Assembly: GCA_021613335.1 (NCBI GenBank)
Contig: JAJTWR010000314.1
Location: 57,501 to 121,500 of the forward strand
Origin: Whitmania pigra
Taxonomy: Eukaryota > Annelida > Clitellata > Hirudinida > Haemopidae
Direction of reading: 5' to 3'
DNA: 64,000 nucleotides
Under the pieces are notes generated by a model. It saw only the letters and a list, made by a program, of their open reading frames with translations. It ran no database searches and had not been told where the DNA came from. A program made the translations under genes and the position numbers. This document shows, piece after piece, positions 23,353 to 34,572 of the stretch (the first letter of the stretch is position 1; every line of letters begins with the position of its first letter).

Positions 23353-25838
23353 ACCTTCGATATCCTCAACAGCGTCATTTTCTTTTTGGCTCCTACTTAT
23401 TGAAATCAATAATGCATGCACTTACCCATTTGCTCGATCTCTAGAACCTCTGGTACGACTTTTCACTCCTTGCTTCCAAAGCATCCACACTTGCAGCTAA
23501 ATTTAGTGAATGACTGTCATTTGATTTCTGTGGAGGTAGTGCCACAGTTTTCTCATCATCTCCATCAATTTCTCCATTAACATTGGTTATGACGTCAGTT
23601 GTATTCTGATTGCATTCCCAACCATCTGGTCTTCGTAACCTATTCTCAAAACATACAATATTAATTATCAATTCAGGAAATAGTTTACTTCAAAGGGAAC
23701 GAAGCAAGCAATATTTCCATGCCTTTAACCGAAGAACTCAGAAGTTGCCTATTCGTGTTATTTATTTCGTCTAATGCTACCCATCCTTCAATAGACAAAT
23801 ATTGTAAGTATGAATACACTTAATGCATTTAAATGTATATACATTTAAATCATACTCATTCCAAGCAACTTTGGATCAAAAACTTGGCCCTGATGCATTG
23901 TTACTTAGGTTTAGGGCAGAACCACGTATAGACACTTTAACATTTAATGTGACGTGCGCCGGAAAAAATTGTACTCCAGATTTTGTCATGATTTTGGCAA
24001 ATACAAGCACAGGCATTGACTTTACATTTGAAGACAGTAACAACAACACCCTCGGTGTTCAATTTCCAGGTGATTATAATGTGCAATCTCATGAATAATT
24101 TAGTTCCAATTTTTTTAAAGAATTCTGATTATGATGATCCACAAGCAAAGTAATAAGTATTAATTCATAATGAGATATGGCACAACTATTGACAAGTGTT
24201 GGCAAACAAATAAGATCTCAGATGCCCAAGCAGGTTTTCGTACTCGTCTGTGCTCTAAAATATTTCTTGCTTTTTCCATTATCAAATCCATAACTTAAGG
24301 ACAATGTGCCCAGGTGTCCAAAATCTCTGACAGCGGCCCTTATTACAACTATTTATTTGACAACGTTGAATAATTATTGTTCAAATATTAAAATATAATA
24401 TTGTGTATTGCTGCTTAATTCTCAAAAAAGAAAAGGATTTTTACAAAACTAAACATCAAACTTGCTCATTAAATGTTTTAACGAACATTGCAGTGAATGG
24501 TAAAATATTTCATCGGTTACATGTGTTTGGAATTTCTCATAGAGACTGGAGCTATTGTTTGTACAAGGATAATATATTAATAAACAATACATGCAGTAAA
24601 CACCCATTTTTTAAATTGGACCATGGATGTAAGTTTCATTTTTGACATTGAATTTCTTCGTAATCATCATTATCCCCATCTGTGAATGGACATGCGTATT
24701 GTAATAAACGGTGGTTTAACTGCGGTTAAGTTATTATTAATTTTAATTATTAATTTATTAAGTTAATCGAGCGGTTATAACAGTACATAAATATTGGTAA
24801 GTGTGTATTAACAGTGTACATCATGACTGTCAACTTTTCCGACGGGTTAGCCTGCAGAGCTCTCAAATATTCTCTGGCTGTTTCGAATATCAAAGTATAT
24901 CCACGGGATGAATACAAAGTCATAACTTTGTACCAATACGAGAAGGCTACCATTAACGTCATCGTAAGGAATATAATTATGCGCGATACAAGTACTGAAT
25001 ACACTTTCCAACCAAAATTTCGTGGGCAATTGCTTGAATATCAACATTTTACACGGTAAGTGCATATCTTATATTCACTCAATTATACGAACATAATTAA
25101 TAGATAATAACACGATTATAATTAATAATTTTTAATTTGAAAAATATAGTTTTAAATTCGATGATCTTGGGAGGTATAACACATCATTTTATTTACAATC
25201 GGATGTGCCCCTTGAAGACTTCATGGACCTCGTCATAAGTGATGTGGTCAGACTTGGTCTTTTGACCTATTACCCAATGAAGGTCATCGTCAAAGAAACC
25301 GATGTGAATTTTTTATCGTATTTTTTATTATATTTTTCAGTTGTTGATAAATCAAATCGAATTATTAACATTTGGAATAAACTACCTAATAGCTTAGTCT
25401 CAGCTAGCACCTATAGTCGCTTCACCTCCCTTCTCAATGAATATGACTTGTCTCCTTTTCTCGTCTATTACTGATTGAACCTCTCGTTTCTTTGCTCAAT
25501 GTTTTGCTGTCTGTTATTGGGCAGGTAAGAGGCTTCGATCCTCTACTCACTTAATAAAATAAAAAAATTAAAAAAAAAAGTTAAATCATTAATTAATCAT
25601 GCTAGTCAATTGAGCTAACGATGTTTTTACATTTCAGTTTTACAAAGACGGACAGGAGAACGACACCACAACCATATTAACTCCGCCTGTCATGGATAAC
25701 GGTGATGACATGACAAGCATGGTCTTTCCCCCATTATTTGACGATGGTTTTTCCCTTTGTCCACCACATTACTACTTTCCTTTTTTGTCTTCTTTAGCTG
25801 TTCTTATCGTCGTTTCTACAGATGTTCCAGAACCTTGA
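22895..25838 (+). CDS. Unrecognised secreted or surface glycoprotein, tandem copy A (416 aa)
   Basis: Eight exons: 22895-22966, 23058-23174, 23677-23803, 23866-24069, 24494-24628, 24815-25055, 25150-25303, 25638-25838. All are GT-AG and phase-consistent, total 1,251 nt. Residues 1-18 (MSALKYCCIIFLLLLSQH) are a signal peptide. The ectodomain has about ten N-glycosylation sequons (for example NIS, NAT, NVT, NCT, NTS, NFS, NDT) and few cysteines. Residues about 395-410 (YYFPFLSSLAVLIVVS) are hydrophobic, a possible membrane anchor or GPI signal, followed only by TDVPEP. AATAAA lies at 25902. I recognise no domain. The two-copy conservation of every splice site and of the reading frame shows it is a real gene. 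Confidence 0.75.
23185..23352. repeat. TGAT microsatellite in intron 2 of copy A
   Basis: TTGA/TGAT tetramers with TTGC and TCGA variants. The counterpart in copy B (26513-26630) is shorter. Confidence 0.95.
25330..25580 (+). mobile_element. Non-LTR retrotransposon 3' end in intron 7 of copy A
   Basis: Encodes NRIINIWNKLPNSLVSAST, the usual end of a LINE ORF2 (consensus R-x-WNxLP-x-x-VVxA), then a stop. It is followed by about 110 bp of 3' UTR with GGGCAGGTAAGAGG and an A-rich tail. Severely 5' truncated. Confidence 0.75.
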
Positions 25839-26219
25839 AGCAAATATCATCGCCTGAATGACATTTGCATTTAAGCACAAAATGATTCAACTTTCATTTG
25901 AAATAAAACTTCTCACATTTGAAAATCATTCAATTAGTCAATCAATCAAATCTCTTAGGTGCTTACGAAGTACTGGATATCTAAACTCAGTGTTCGATAA
26001 TCTTTCAGGTATTTTTGTTTATAAAAGCAAACGTCGTATTGTTTTCAGTTACGTTTGTCTCATCGGAATCCACATTTATTATGCATGATGTAATAGCCTG
26101 TGAAAATTCAACTTTAAAGACACAAATAACAACTCGAACATCAATGACTTTCAAATCACCTTTATGCAAACAAAAAACTGTAACTACAAACATTTTAAAC
26201 ATGTTTCCGAGTGTCAAAA

Positions 26220-29200
26220 ATGAGTGCATTGAAATATTGTTGTGTAATACTTCTGCTTTTGCTCTCACAGCATCAATGGATAATACTCGTCGTAAGCTGT
26301 CGTTAAATAATTAATAGATAATTAGAAAATTAATAATAATTCTAATAAATACATTTAAATTCGACATTCTTAACAACCTCAGACTGACGGAGCTCGAGCT
26401 ACATTGGAGCTGTTCACAAATTTTTACATCCAAGCACATCAGCAGGACATCGACTGGATAAAAGAGACTTTCAGCACCGACAACACTTTGAGAGGAATCG
26501 TGAGTTACTCGATTGATTGATTGATTAATTGATTGATTGATTGATTGATTAATTGATTGATTGATTAATTGATTGATTGACTGGTTGGTTGGTTGATTGA
26601 TTGATTGATTGATTGATTAATTGATTGATACCTTCGATACCTCTGGTACGACTTTTTACTCCTTGCTTCCAAAGCATCCACACTTGCAGCTAAATTTAGT
26701 GAATGACTGTCATTTGATTTCTGTGGAGGTAGTGCCACAGTTTTCTCATCATCTCCATCAATTTCTCCATTAACATTGGTTATGACGTCAGTTGTATTCT
26801 GATTGCATTCCCAACCATCTGGTCTTCGTAACCTATTCTCAAAACATACAATATTAATTATCAATTCAGGAAATAGTTTACTTCAAAGGGAACGAAGCAA
26901 GCAATATTTCCATGCCTTTAACCGAAGAACTCAGAAGTTGCCTATTCGTGTTATATATTTCGTCTAATGCTACCCATCCTTCAATAGACAAATATTGTAA
27001 GTATGAATACACTTAATATATTTATATGTTTATACATTTAAATCATAATCATTCCAAGCATCTTTGGATCAAAAACTTGGCCCTGATGCATTGTTACTTA
27101 GGTTTAGGGCAGAACCACGTATAGACACTTTAACATTTAATGTGACGTGCGCTGGAAGAAACTGTACCCCAGATTTTGTCATGATTTTGGCAAATACAAG
27201 CACAGGCATTGACTTTACATTTGAAGACAGTAACAACAACACCCTCGGTGTTCAATTTCCAGGTGATTATAATGTGCAATCTCATGAATAAATTAGTTCC
27301 AATTTTTTTAAAGAATTCTGATTATGATGATCCACAAGCAAATTAATAAGTATTAATTCATAATGAGATATGGCACAACTATTGACAAGTGTTGGCAAAC
27401 AAATAAGATCTCAAATGCCCAAGCAGGTTTTCGTACTCGTCTGTGCTCTAAAATATTTCTTGCTTTTTCCATTACCAAATCCAAAACTTAAGGACAATGT
27501 GCCCAGGAGTCCAAAGTCTCTGACAACAGCCCTGATTACAACTATTTATTTGACAACGTTGAATAATTATTATTCAAATATTAGAATGTAATATTGTGTA
27601 TTGCTGCTTAATTCTCATTAAAAAAAAAAAGGATTTTTACAAAACTAAACATCAAACTTGCTCATGCAAATGTTTTAACGAACATTGCAGTGAATGGTAA
27701 AATATTTCATCGGTTACATGTGTTTGGAATTTCTCATAGAGACTGGAGCTATTGTTTGTACAAGGATAATATATTAATAAACAATACATGCAGTAAACAC
27801 CCATTTTTTAAATTGGACCATGGATGTAAGTTTCATTTTTGTCATTGAATTTCTTCGTAATCATCATTACCCGATCTTTGAATGGATATGCGTATTGTAA
27901 TGAACGGTGGTTTAACTGTGGTTAAGTTATTATTAATTTTAATTATTAATTTATTAAGTTATTCGAGCGAATAATCAAACTTCCGAGTATCTGAAGGATT
28001 TGTAGGATCTGGCATTAGATTTTGGGATCTGATATGGTGTTGAGGACTTCAGGAATGTGAAGTACTTTGTGAGATGATTTGTATAGTAAAAAAGAGAGAC
28101 ACCGTATAGTAAAAATATACTAAGTATAACCATGAAAATAATTAAGTATAAATACTATATAACAACACCTACAGACTCTCGTTTCTTTTCTCAATATTAT
28201 AGATAATTAAATATAAATCTAATTATTTGGTTATTTATATAACCTTACTTAACATAATCTTAAATATTTTATTGTGCGGTTATAACAGTATATAAATATT
28301 GGTAAGTGTGTATTAACAGTGTACCTCATGACTGTCAACTTTTCCGACGGGTTAGCATACAGGGCTCTCAAATATTCTCTGGCTGTTTCGAATATCAAAG
28401 TATATCCACGGGATGAATACAAAGTCATAACTTTGTACCAATACGAGAAGGCTACCATTAACGTCATCGTAAGGAATATAATTATGCGCGATACAAGTAC
28501 TGAATACACTTTCCAACCAAAATTTCGTGGGCAATTGCTTGAATATCAACATTTTACACGGTAAGTGCATATCTTATATTCACTCAGTTATACGAACTAT
28601 TATTAATAATATATTATTATTAATAGTTAATCAGACGATTATAAATAATAATTTTTAATTTGAAAAATATAGTTTTAAATTTGATGATCTTGGGAGGTAT
28701 AACACATCATTTGATTTGCAATCGGATGTGCCCCTTGAAGACTTCATGGACCTCGTCATAAGTGATGTGGTCAGACTTGGTCTTTTGACCTATTACCCAA
28801 TGAAGGTCATCGTCAAAGAAACTGAGGTGGATTTTTTAACGTATTTTTTATTATATTTTTCAGTTGTTGATGAATCAAATCGAATTATTAACATTTGGAA
28901 TAAACTATATAATAGCTTAGTCTCAGCTAGCACCTATGGTCGCTTCACCTCCCTTCTCAATGAATATGACTTGTCTCCTTTTCTCGTCTATTACTGATTG
29001 AACCTCTCGTTTCTTTTCTCAATGTTTTGCTGTCTGTTATTGGGCAGGTAAGAGGTTTCGATCCTCTACCCACTTAATAAAATAAAAAAAATTTAAAAAA
29101 AAAGTTAAATCATTAATTAATCATGCTAGTCAATTGAGCTAACGATGGTTTTACATTTCAGTTTTACAAAGACGGACAGGAGAACGACACCACAACCATA

Positions 29201-29362
29201 TTAACTCCGCCTGTCATGGATGACGGTGATGACATGACAAGCATGGTCTTTCCTCCTTTATTTGGCGATGGTTTTTCCCTGTGTCCAGCAGATTACTGCT
29301 TTCCTTTTTTGTCTTCTTTAGCTGTTCTTATCATCGTCTCTACAAAGGTTCCAGAACCTTGA
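26220..29362 (+). CDS. Unrecognised secreted or surface glycoprotein, tandem copy B (416 aa)
   Basis: Exons 26220-26291, 26383-26499, 26870-26996, 27059-27262, 27691-27825, 28320-28560, 28673-28826, 29162-29362, identical in length to copy A exon by exon. Signal peptide MSALKYCCVILLLLLSQ. Substitutions are scattered and mostly conservative; the last exon shows the most change (CPADYCFPFLSSL against CPPHYYFPFLSSL, and STKVPEP against STDVPEP), adding a cysteine before the hydrophobic segment. No stop or frameshift, so both copies appear functional. Upstream sequence of about 230 bp is shared with copy A and probably includes the promoter. Confidence 0.75.
26513..26630. repeat. TGAT microsatellite in intron 2 of copy B
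   Basis: TTGA tetramers with TTAA and TTGG variants, the homologue of 23185-23352 with a different length and interruptions. Confidence 0.95.
28853..29104 (+). mobile_element. Non-LTR retrotransposon 3' end in intron 7 of copy B
   Basis: Same insertion as at 25330-25580 (NRIINIWNKLYNSLVSAST, stop, A-rich tail) in the same intron position, so it entered before the gene duplicated. Confidence 0.75.
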
Positions 29363-30096
29363 AGCAAATATCATCGCCTGAATGACATTTGCATTTAAGC
29401 ACAAAGTGACCCAAAGGGTAGTTTATCTGTCCGACTTCTTACATGCGCACATACTCTTGCAAGACACCATTCTCTTAAATCAATACAAGTTTTAATCACC
29501 TGATTAAGATCTAGAATTTTATAAATTAAAATTCATTTGCATTCATAATTTTACAATATAAATAAAGCATAAATAGAATGCAGACTGCGGACCAAATTCA
29601 TTGTAGCCGGTTGATAAACAAATGATAAAAATTTCATCAAAGTAATCGCCAGTCGGCTTGTTTACTTAATAAATTTAGAAAAAGTCAAATCAAAAATTGA
29701 CACTTAATTTTTTTATGCATGAAAATATTTATGAAAATACGTAACCACAATTTGGCAAAGTTCGAGAAAGTTTCTTGAAAGCAATATGATAGGAATGTAA
29801 ACAATCGTGGGCCTGTCTTTCGTGAGGTTTGCAGGTGTTGAGATACTCTGACGTTAATCAGATTTTAACTAATAAATAAAAATTGTTAATAAATAAAGTA
29901 AGTGACAGAGTTTCATTTTGTTTTTTAATTTTTATTATAAAACAGTGGTAACAACAGTTCTTACGGCATGTAATGATTACGTGAACATTTATTGAATTCG
30001 TTTCTTTACCTTTGTAGATATTTTATTATTTGTATATTTTCAACTTATTACATTTTTACAAATCATTTTTTTAGCTTGTATTTCTAGAAGACAGCA
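29363..30096. other. Intergenic, 3' flank of copy B and 5' flank of the BPI-like gene
   Basis: No ORF or repeat recognised. The duplication similarity ends near 29405. A TTTCTAG at 30080-30086 could be the acceptor of a 5' UTR intron before the ATG at 30097. Confidence 0.5.
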
Positions 30097-31488
30097 ATGG
30101 CTATGAATTTCGTCCAGTTGGCATACGATGTGGCCAAGGATCAGTGGGATCTTCCAGACATCAACTATTTGAAATCTCTCGATGGTTCTGAAATGTCAAA
30201 AAAAGTCCTTGAGGATGTTGCCAAAGAAGCAGCACAAAAACTTCTTTCACATTTTGCAACGGTGGCATCAAACAAGCTTCTTGAGATTCTTCTGCAAAGG
30301 CTGGAAACTCTCACTTTACCAGACTGCAATGGAAAATCACAGGTAATTGAGTTCATGTATGTGGTGGTGTAAAACTGAAATGGTTTCTGGGGATATCAAA
30401 TGTTATTGTTAGATGTTAATCATGTTTTAGATGTGATCTTTAGTGATTTTAGGTGATGTATGATTAGCTGTATTTTTTAAAAGAATATTGCACAGATTTA
30501 TAAAACGGAAAATATATGAGGATGGTTGTTAATGTAATGTTTTTATTATTCTTAAAAAGACTGATTTAATTTGCATGATTACATCCTGTTGAGTAATCAC
30601 ACTTAAACTTACAGGTCATTATATTATTTGTTGTTATTATCATCGCCCTAAACCATTTCCATCCAGGCTATGGTTGTAGACGTCGATTACGAAGCAACGA
30701 ACGGCAGGGTTTGCCGGGCTTCTCGACCCCTTTCCAACGTCACGATCGACGGACCGAACGTCACTTGGAGCGTTTCCGACGTCGCCGTACAAAGCGTCGG
30801 AGACTGGAAGTACAAGTTGGCCGGTGGACTGTTCAGCGACAAAGGCACTTACGACTTTTCCATGAACGGAATATCTTTCCAATTTGCCGCCAACATCGAA
30901 AAGATGGCAGGAGGAGGTGAGGAGTTTTTTGTCTTTTGTTGTCACATGAGTTGAATTATTCCAGGTAGGATGTCTTCTGTGAATCTCTTTCATGTTGATA
31001 AAATAGTGTTTTAATTAAAGGAATAAAGTAATTAATGTAATATTCATTACTAATGTTTACCTGACGTAATTTTAAATATCATTTAATTCTAAGTAATACA
31101 TCGAAAATAAAAACTTACAAAGTATCAATGAAAAGAAAAGCAGTCGCCATCAAAGATGTTCAGTGCTATCCATACCAATTAAAAGATATTTTGAAACCTC
31201 CTTTCGATTGCAGCCTATGACCTTAAGGTGGGTCAGTGCCATTTCAGCCCGGGTAGCCCCGACCTCCAATTTGGGGGAAGTCCCGGCTGCATGCTCTTCC
31301 AGTGCCTTTTTCAATCCAATGTTAAACCGGGCCTGGACGAAGCCATTCCGCAGCAGGTCGTGGAAGGGGTGAAAGAGCTCGCCATGCAGGTCGCGCCCTT
31401 TCTCAAAGAGTACCATGCCTATTGGCCTATAGCCATGGGGGTCATTCAGGTGACCTCTGACCTTTTGAATACTCTGATGAAGGGCTGA
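30097..31488 (+). CDS. BPI/LBP-fold lipid-binding protein, single domain (256 aa)
   Basis: Exons 30097-30342, 30667-30916 and 31214-31488, GT-AG and in frame. Proteins of this fold (BPI, LBP, PLUNC, mite group-7 allergens) bind lipids or lipopolysaccharide in an elongated barrel. Support: WKYKLAGGLFSDKGTYDFSM followed by NGISFQFAANIEK matches the BPI pattern WxxR/K...G-x-FDLSIEGMSI. A cysteine pair (GQCHFSPG and PGCMLFQC) sits where BPI has its single disulfide, and the C-terminal amphipathic stretch resembles the helix that closes the barrel. Only one domain is present, about half of BPI. No signal peptide is visible from this ATG (MAMNFVQLAYDVAKDQWDLP). A 5' exon may be missing, or the protein is cytosolic. 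Fold assignment is by motif only. Confidence 0.6.
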
Positions 31489-32110
31489 TGCTTGTGGTGC
31501 AGTGTTCTTTATTATAAATTTTTTGTTTGATAATTTTTTCTAAGATTATGCAATTTACCAGAGCTTGTGAATCACTTTTCCTTTATCGATTTGATTTTGT
31601 AATTTATATTTATGTGTATTTATTATACATAAGTATTGATTTTATTAATATTATTGTCTAATTGTTGCAAGGTTAAGCTCAAATTTGCTGGGCATTTGTA
31701 TTTTAAAGGTTTTCAATTTGAAAGATTATAATTATTATTAGCATTATTTTTGTTATTGTTGTTATTATTATTATCATGTCATTCTCAGTCAATTTGGTGC
31801 TTTCAACATCTTTCTTAATCCAGTTCTTTCCTATGGCTATGATGGGCCTTCATTTGAATAGTTTAAATTTAATAATTCAATAGCATTTTAATATCAACAG
31901 TGCCAGCAATTGTTTATTAGTGAAATGTTTAATGTAGTATTGTAAGGAGATCAAAAAAGGTTCAGTTGCATTGTAAAACAGTTCTATAACACTACTAGTA
32001 AGCTTGAATCAATTTTCAGTTAAAGTCTTTATTTATAAATACCTTTAATAACTTCTAAGCTTTATCCAGTATTTATGCAGCGTGAGTATTTAAAAAACGT
32101 TTAAAACAGT
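31489..32110. other. Convergent intergenic region
   Basis: Between the BPI-like gene (+) and SF3A3 (-). AT-rich, with a small ATT run near 31735. A minus-strand poly(A) signal (AATAAA, read from 32027-32033) probably serves SF3A3. Confidence 0.5.
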
Positions 32111-33606
32111 CTACAAAAGTCCCTGCCTCCTGAGATCTTCGTAGGTCTTCCGAGTGACGACATTTCCGCTCGAATCCTCGCACTCCTCTTCGACGTCTGC
32201 CTTCCACCTTTCGACATCCTTCGATGCCCTCAATTTCTGCCAGAGACTGACGGCATCTTCTATGAGGACGATGTTGGCGAAGTGGGCAGTGTTTGGTATT
32301 CCCAGGCACCTCATCCCGTGGGCGTGCCTCCACTCAGAGAAATGTTTCTGGAATTCCTTCGGTCCCTTGTAAATGTGTTTGCCACAAATCTCGCATTCGA
32401 AGCTCATGTTTAACCCGTGCAGTTTATACAGCCAGTAGGGGATGGGTTTCCCATCCCACCCTAGCGGTACATTCTTTGGATTGTATATTATATCGTTCTC
32501 CTCCTCATCCGATTCATCTTCGAGGACTTCCTCGCCGTCAGACTCGTCTCTTTCTTCAGCCGTTCTTGCCTGCTTCCTCTGGACATTCTCCTTCGTGGCA
32601 GCCCTCTCCCCTTCCAGAAGCTCGACCATAGCACATATTTTTGCTTCTTGAAGTGCCACCTCTTTCCAGGCTTCTGATTCCTTTGTTTTTCCAGGCTTGG
32701 ATTTGGCAAACAAAGACGGATGTATATCTGCAACGTCCTTCCCTTTGCACGAGAACAATCTCTGAGCTCTTTCCTGCAATGTGCCACCCTGCTTGAGACC
32801 AAGGGCCATTAGGGCTGACTTAAGGCGATCCAGTCCCAGCGAGGCTAACTCTTCCCAGGAGGTAAAAGTTGCGAGATCCAGGTGGGCTCCTGTGTGTGCC
32901 AGAGCACCGGAGGCTTCTTTAGGCCATCCAGGACAATTTCCGTCTGCCCATTGTTTTTCGAATGCTGCGGTCACTTTTTCATCGTGACTGTTTCTGTCAA
33001 AGAGGGGCATGATTCGAGCCATGTAATTGTTGAGGTAGGATAAGAGCGCTGCTAAATAATTTTTATAAGCCTGGTTCTTGTAGTTCTTGGGAATGTCAGA
33101 GAATCGATCCAGCCTTGACAGGAAGGTCAGATAGTCTATTCTTTCGACTCCCTTGATGTTTATAAAGAGGGAGTAGTGTTCGTGAAGGTCAAGGTACTTG
33201 CCGTACCCCTCCTCGTCCGTGAACTTGACTGTCTCTTTTTCTTCGTCTGGATTCTCGCGGACCTTTGCCATAGTATCAAATTCGATGGAAATCGGTATGA
33301 AGACCTCTCCCGGATGACCCTTATGATAGGTCTTAATGACCTTGAGTCGTTCGTAGAACTCAGTAAGCTCCTTTGACATATCCATAATCTCAGCCTTCCT
33401 TGAGCCGTCCTTGTCCTCGTAGAGAGCCTTGAGAGAGCCGCTGTTCTCCTTGGCCTGTCTATGAGGGTTTTCAGTCTGTGATCGGAATGAATTTGTTCCC
33501 GTTTGCTCTTCTTATGGTGCAGTATTTCTTGAACTGCCGCAGTCGTCAAGCGCTCGTCCAGTTCGTGCAGCGATCTTTGATGTTCGATGATGCTATTATC
33601 ATACAT
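32111..33606 (-). CDS. SF3A3: Splicing factor 3A subunit 3 (SF3a60), intronless, with one apparent frameshift
   Basis: Core U2 snRNP protein needed for pre-spliceosome assembly in the nucleus. A full-length reading of about 498 residues starts at 33606 ([20 protein letters not shown]), runs through the Prp9/SF3a60 N-terminal region ([14 protein letters not shown]) and [17 protein letters not shown]. It continues through the SAP-like [49 protein letters not shown] and the matrin-type zinc finger ([11 protein letters not shown]...[17 protein letters not shown]), to [12 protein letters not shown]. Near 33453, between TLID and AKENSGS, the frame shifts by one base; restoring spacing to the fly protein needs a single extra nucleotide. 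All else is intact, so a base-call error or a very recent mutation is likely. The vertebrate gene has many introns; this one has none. Confidence 0.9.
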
Positions 33607-33945
33607 GCTTGGTAAATTAGGTGTATTAGTTGCTATGCTGTGCTGTGCTGTGCTTTTGGGGTCGTTCGCGCCTCTAGAGATGCGATCGAATTTATTGCAA
33701 AAGATTCTGAATAAGACGACGGTAAGTTTTAAAATAATTTTTAATTTAATTAAATTTCTAAAATATACTAACTTTCTTTAATTGAATTTTGAAAAAAATA
33801 AATCAAATAACTACTAATTAGTTTTAATAATAAAAAAAGTAGTTTTAGTCTTAAATTATTATTATTTAATTATTAATAATTTGTTTAAAATAACCAATTC
33901 GTTGAATTTAGAACGATATTTTATTAGTCCAACATTCAAATAAAA
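33607..33945. other. Spacer between SNRNP27 and SF3A3
   Basis: Only 339 bp separate the SNRNP27 stop from the SF3A3 start, so the SF3A3 promoter or 5' UTR must lie here. On the opposite strand, 33605-33720 reads [20 protein letters not shown] and more up to a perfect GTAAGT donor, a signal-peptide-like exon that would overlap the SF3A3 start codon. I cannot find a following exon. Confidence 0.5.
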
Positions 33946-34572
33946 TTAATACGAAGGATCCAACGGCTTATTGAATCCTCCGGGTCTGTTCATGTACTGC
34001 CTGTATTTTCTCACTTTGCCGACGACCCTCTTCGCTCCTACTTCGTTGTTCTCGACCTGCTTGCCCTTTGTAGAGTCAAAGCTTCCGAACCCCATCAGTT
34101 TCATCATCACAGCATCACTGTCCACCTCTTGGTCATTGGACTCAGAGTTGCTCTTGTTATCCCTATCAGTTGAAGTCAAGTCTACCAGGCTTTTGCCCTT
34201 GTTGTCTGGATCAGTCTTCTGGGGATGGGGTTTCTGCTCGCCCACGAAGACCACATCGTCGTCATCCCCCGAGCGAGATCTTGATCTCCTTGATTTCTGG
34301 TCTTTCTTTGATTTACGATCTCTCGAGTCTGCTCTCGGTGACCTTCTTCTATGTCTCGACTTCGACCTTGACCTGTCGTGACGCCTCTTTTTTCTGTCTG
34401 GATCTCTATCCCTTTCTCTACCTTTACTCCTCTCTCTGTCTCTATCCCTGTTTCTGTCTCTATTTATGTCCCTGTCGTTGTCTTTGCCTCTGTCCTTGTC
34501 TCGTGATGCGGACCTTGATCTACGTCGTTTCCTAGTTTCCCTTTGGGGCGAAATGCTTCTATCTTTGGGCAT
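33946..34572 (-). CDS. SNRNP27: U4/U6.U5 tri-snRNP 27-kDa protein, intronless (208 aa)
   Basis: Component of the U4/U6.U5 tri-snRNP, where the conserved C-terminus touches the U6 ACAGAGA region and affects 5' splice-site choice. Residues 1-110 are an RS/RD-rich low-complexity domain ([20 protein letters not shown] and so on). The family signature is at the C-terminus: [19 protein letters not shown], then [20 protein letters not shown]. At 208 residues it is longer than the human protein (155 aa) because of the RS region and an acidic linker ([10 protein letters not shown]). It is a single exon, lies 339 bp upstream of SF3A3 and reads in the same direction. Confidence 0.93.
   Translation of the reverse strand: MPKDRSISPQRETRKRRRSRSASRDKDRGKDNDRDINRDRNRDRDRERSKGRERDRDPDRKKRRHDRSRSKSRHRRRSPRADSRDRKSKKDQKSRRSRSRSGDDDDVVFVGEQKPHPQKTDPDNKGKSLVDLTSTDRDNKSNSESNDQEVDSDAVMMKLMGFGSFDSTKGKQVENNEVGAKRVVGKVRKYRQYMNRPGGFNKPLDPSY

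Larger units (their letters stand above)
22610..29405 (+). repeat. 3.3-kb tandem duplication
   Basis: The unit starting near 22610 and the unit starting near 25885 carry the same promoter-proximal sequence, eight exons and introns in the same order. ATG-to-ATG distance is 3,325 bp. Exons are nearly identical. Intron 5 of the second unit has extra sequence at about 27965-28260. The junction lies in AATGACATTTGCATTTAAGC sequence after each stop. Confidence 0.9.

Noticed and set aside
25304..25474. An additional exon after exon 7 of the glycoprotein gene, starting after TATTTTTCAG
   Set aside because: In the required phase it reaches a stop within 20 codons; the open frame is the LINE ORF2 end, and the downstream exon at 25638 fits the phase.
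32111..33606. SF3A3 as an old processed pseudogene
   Set aside because: It is intronless and has one frameshift, but more than 480 conserved codons carry no other lesion, and there is no A-rich tail or other copy in view. Not excluded, but less likely than a base error.
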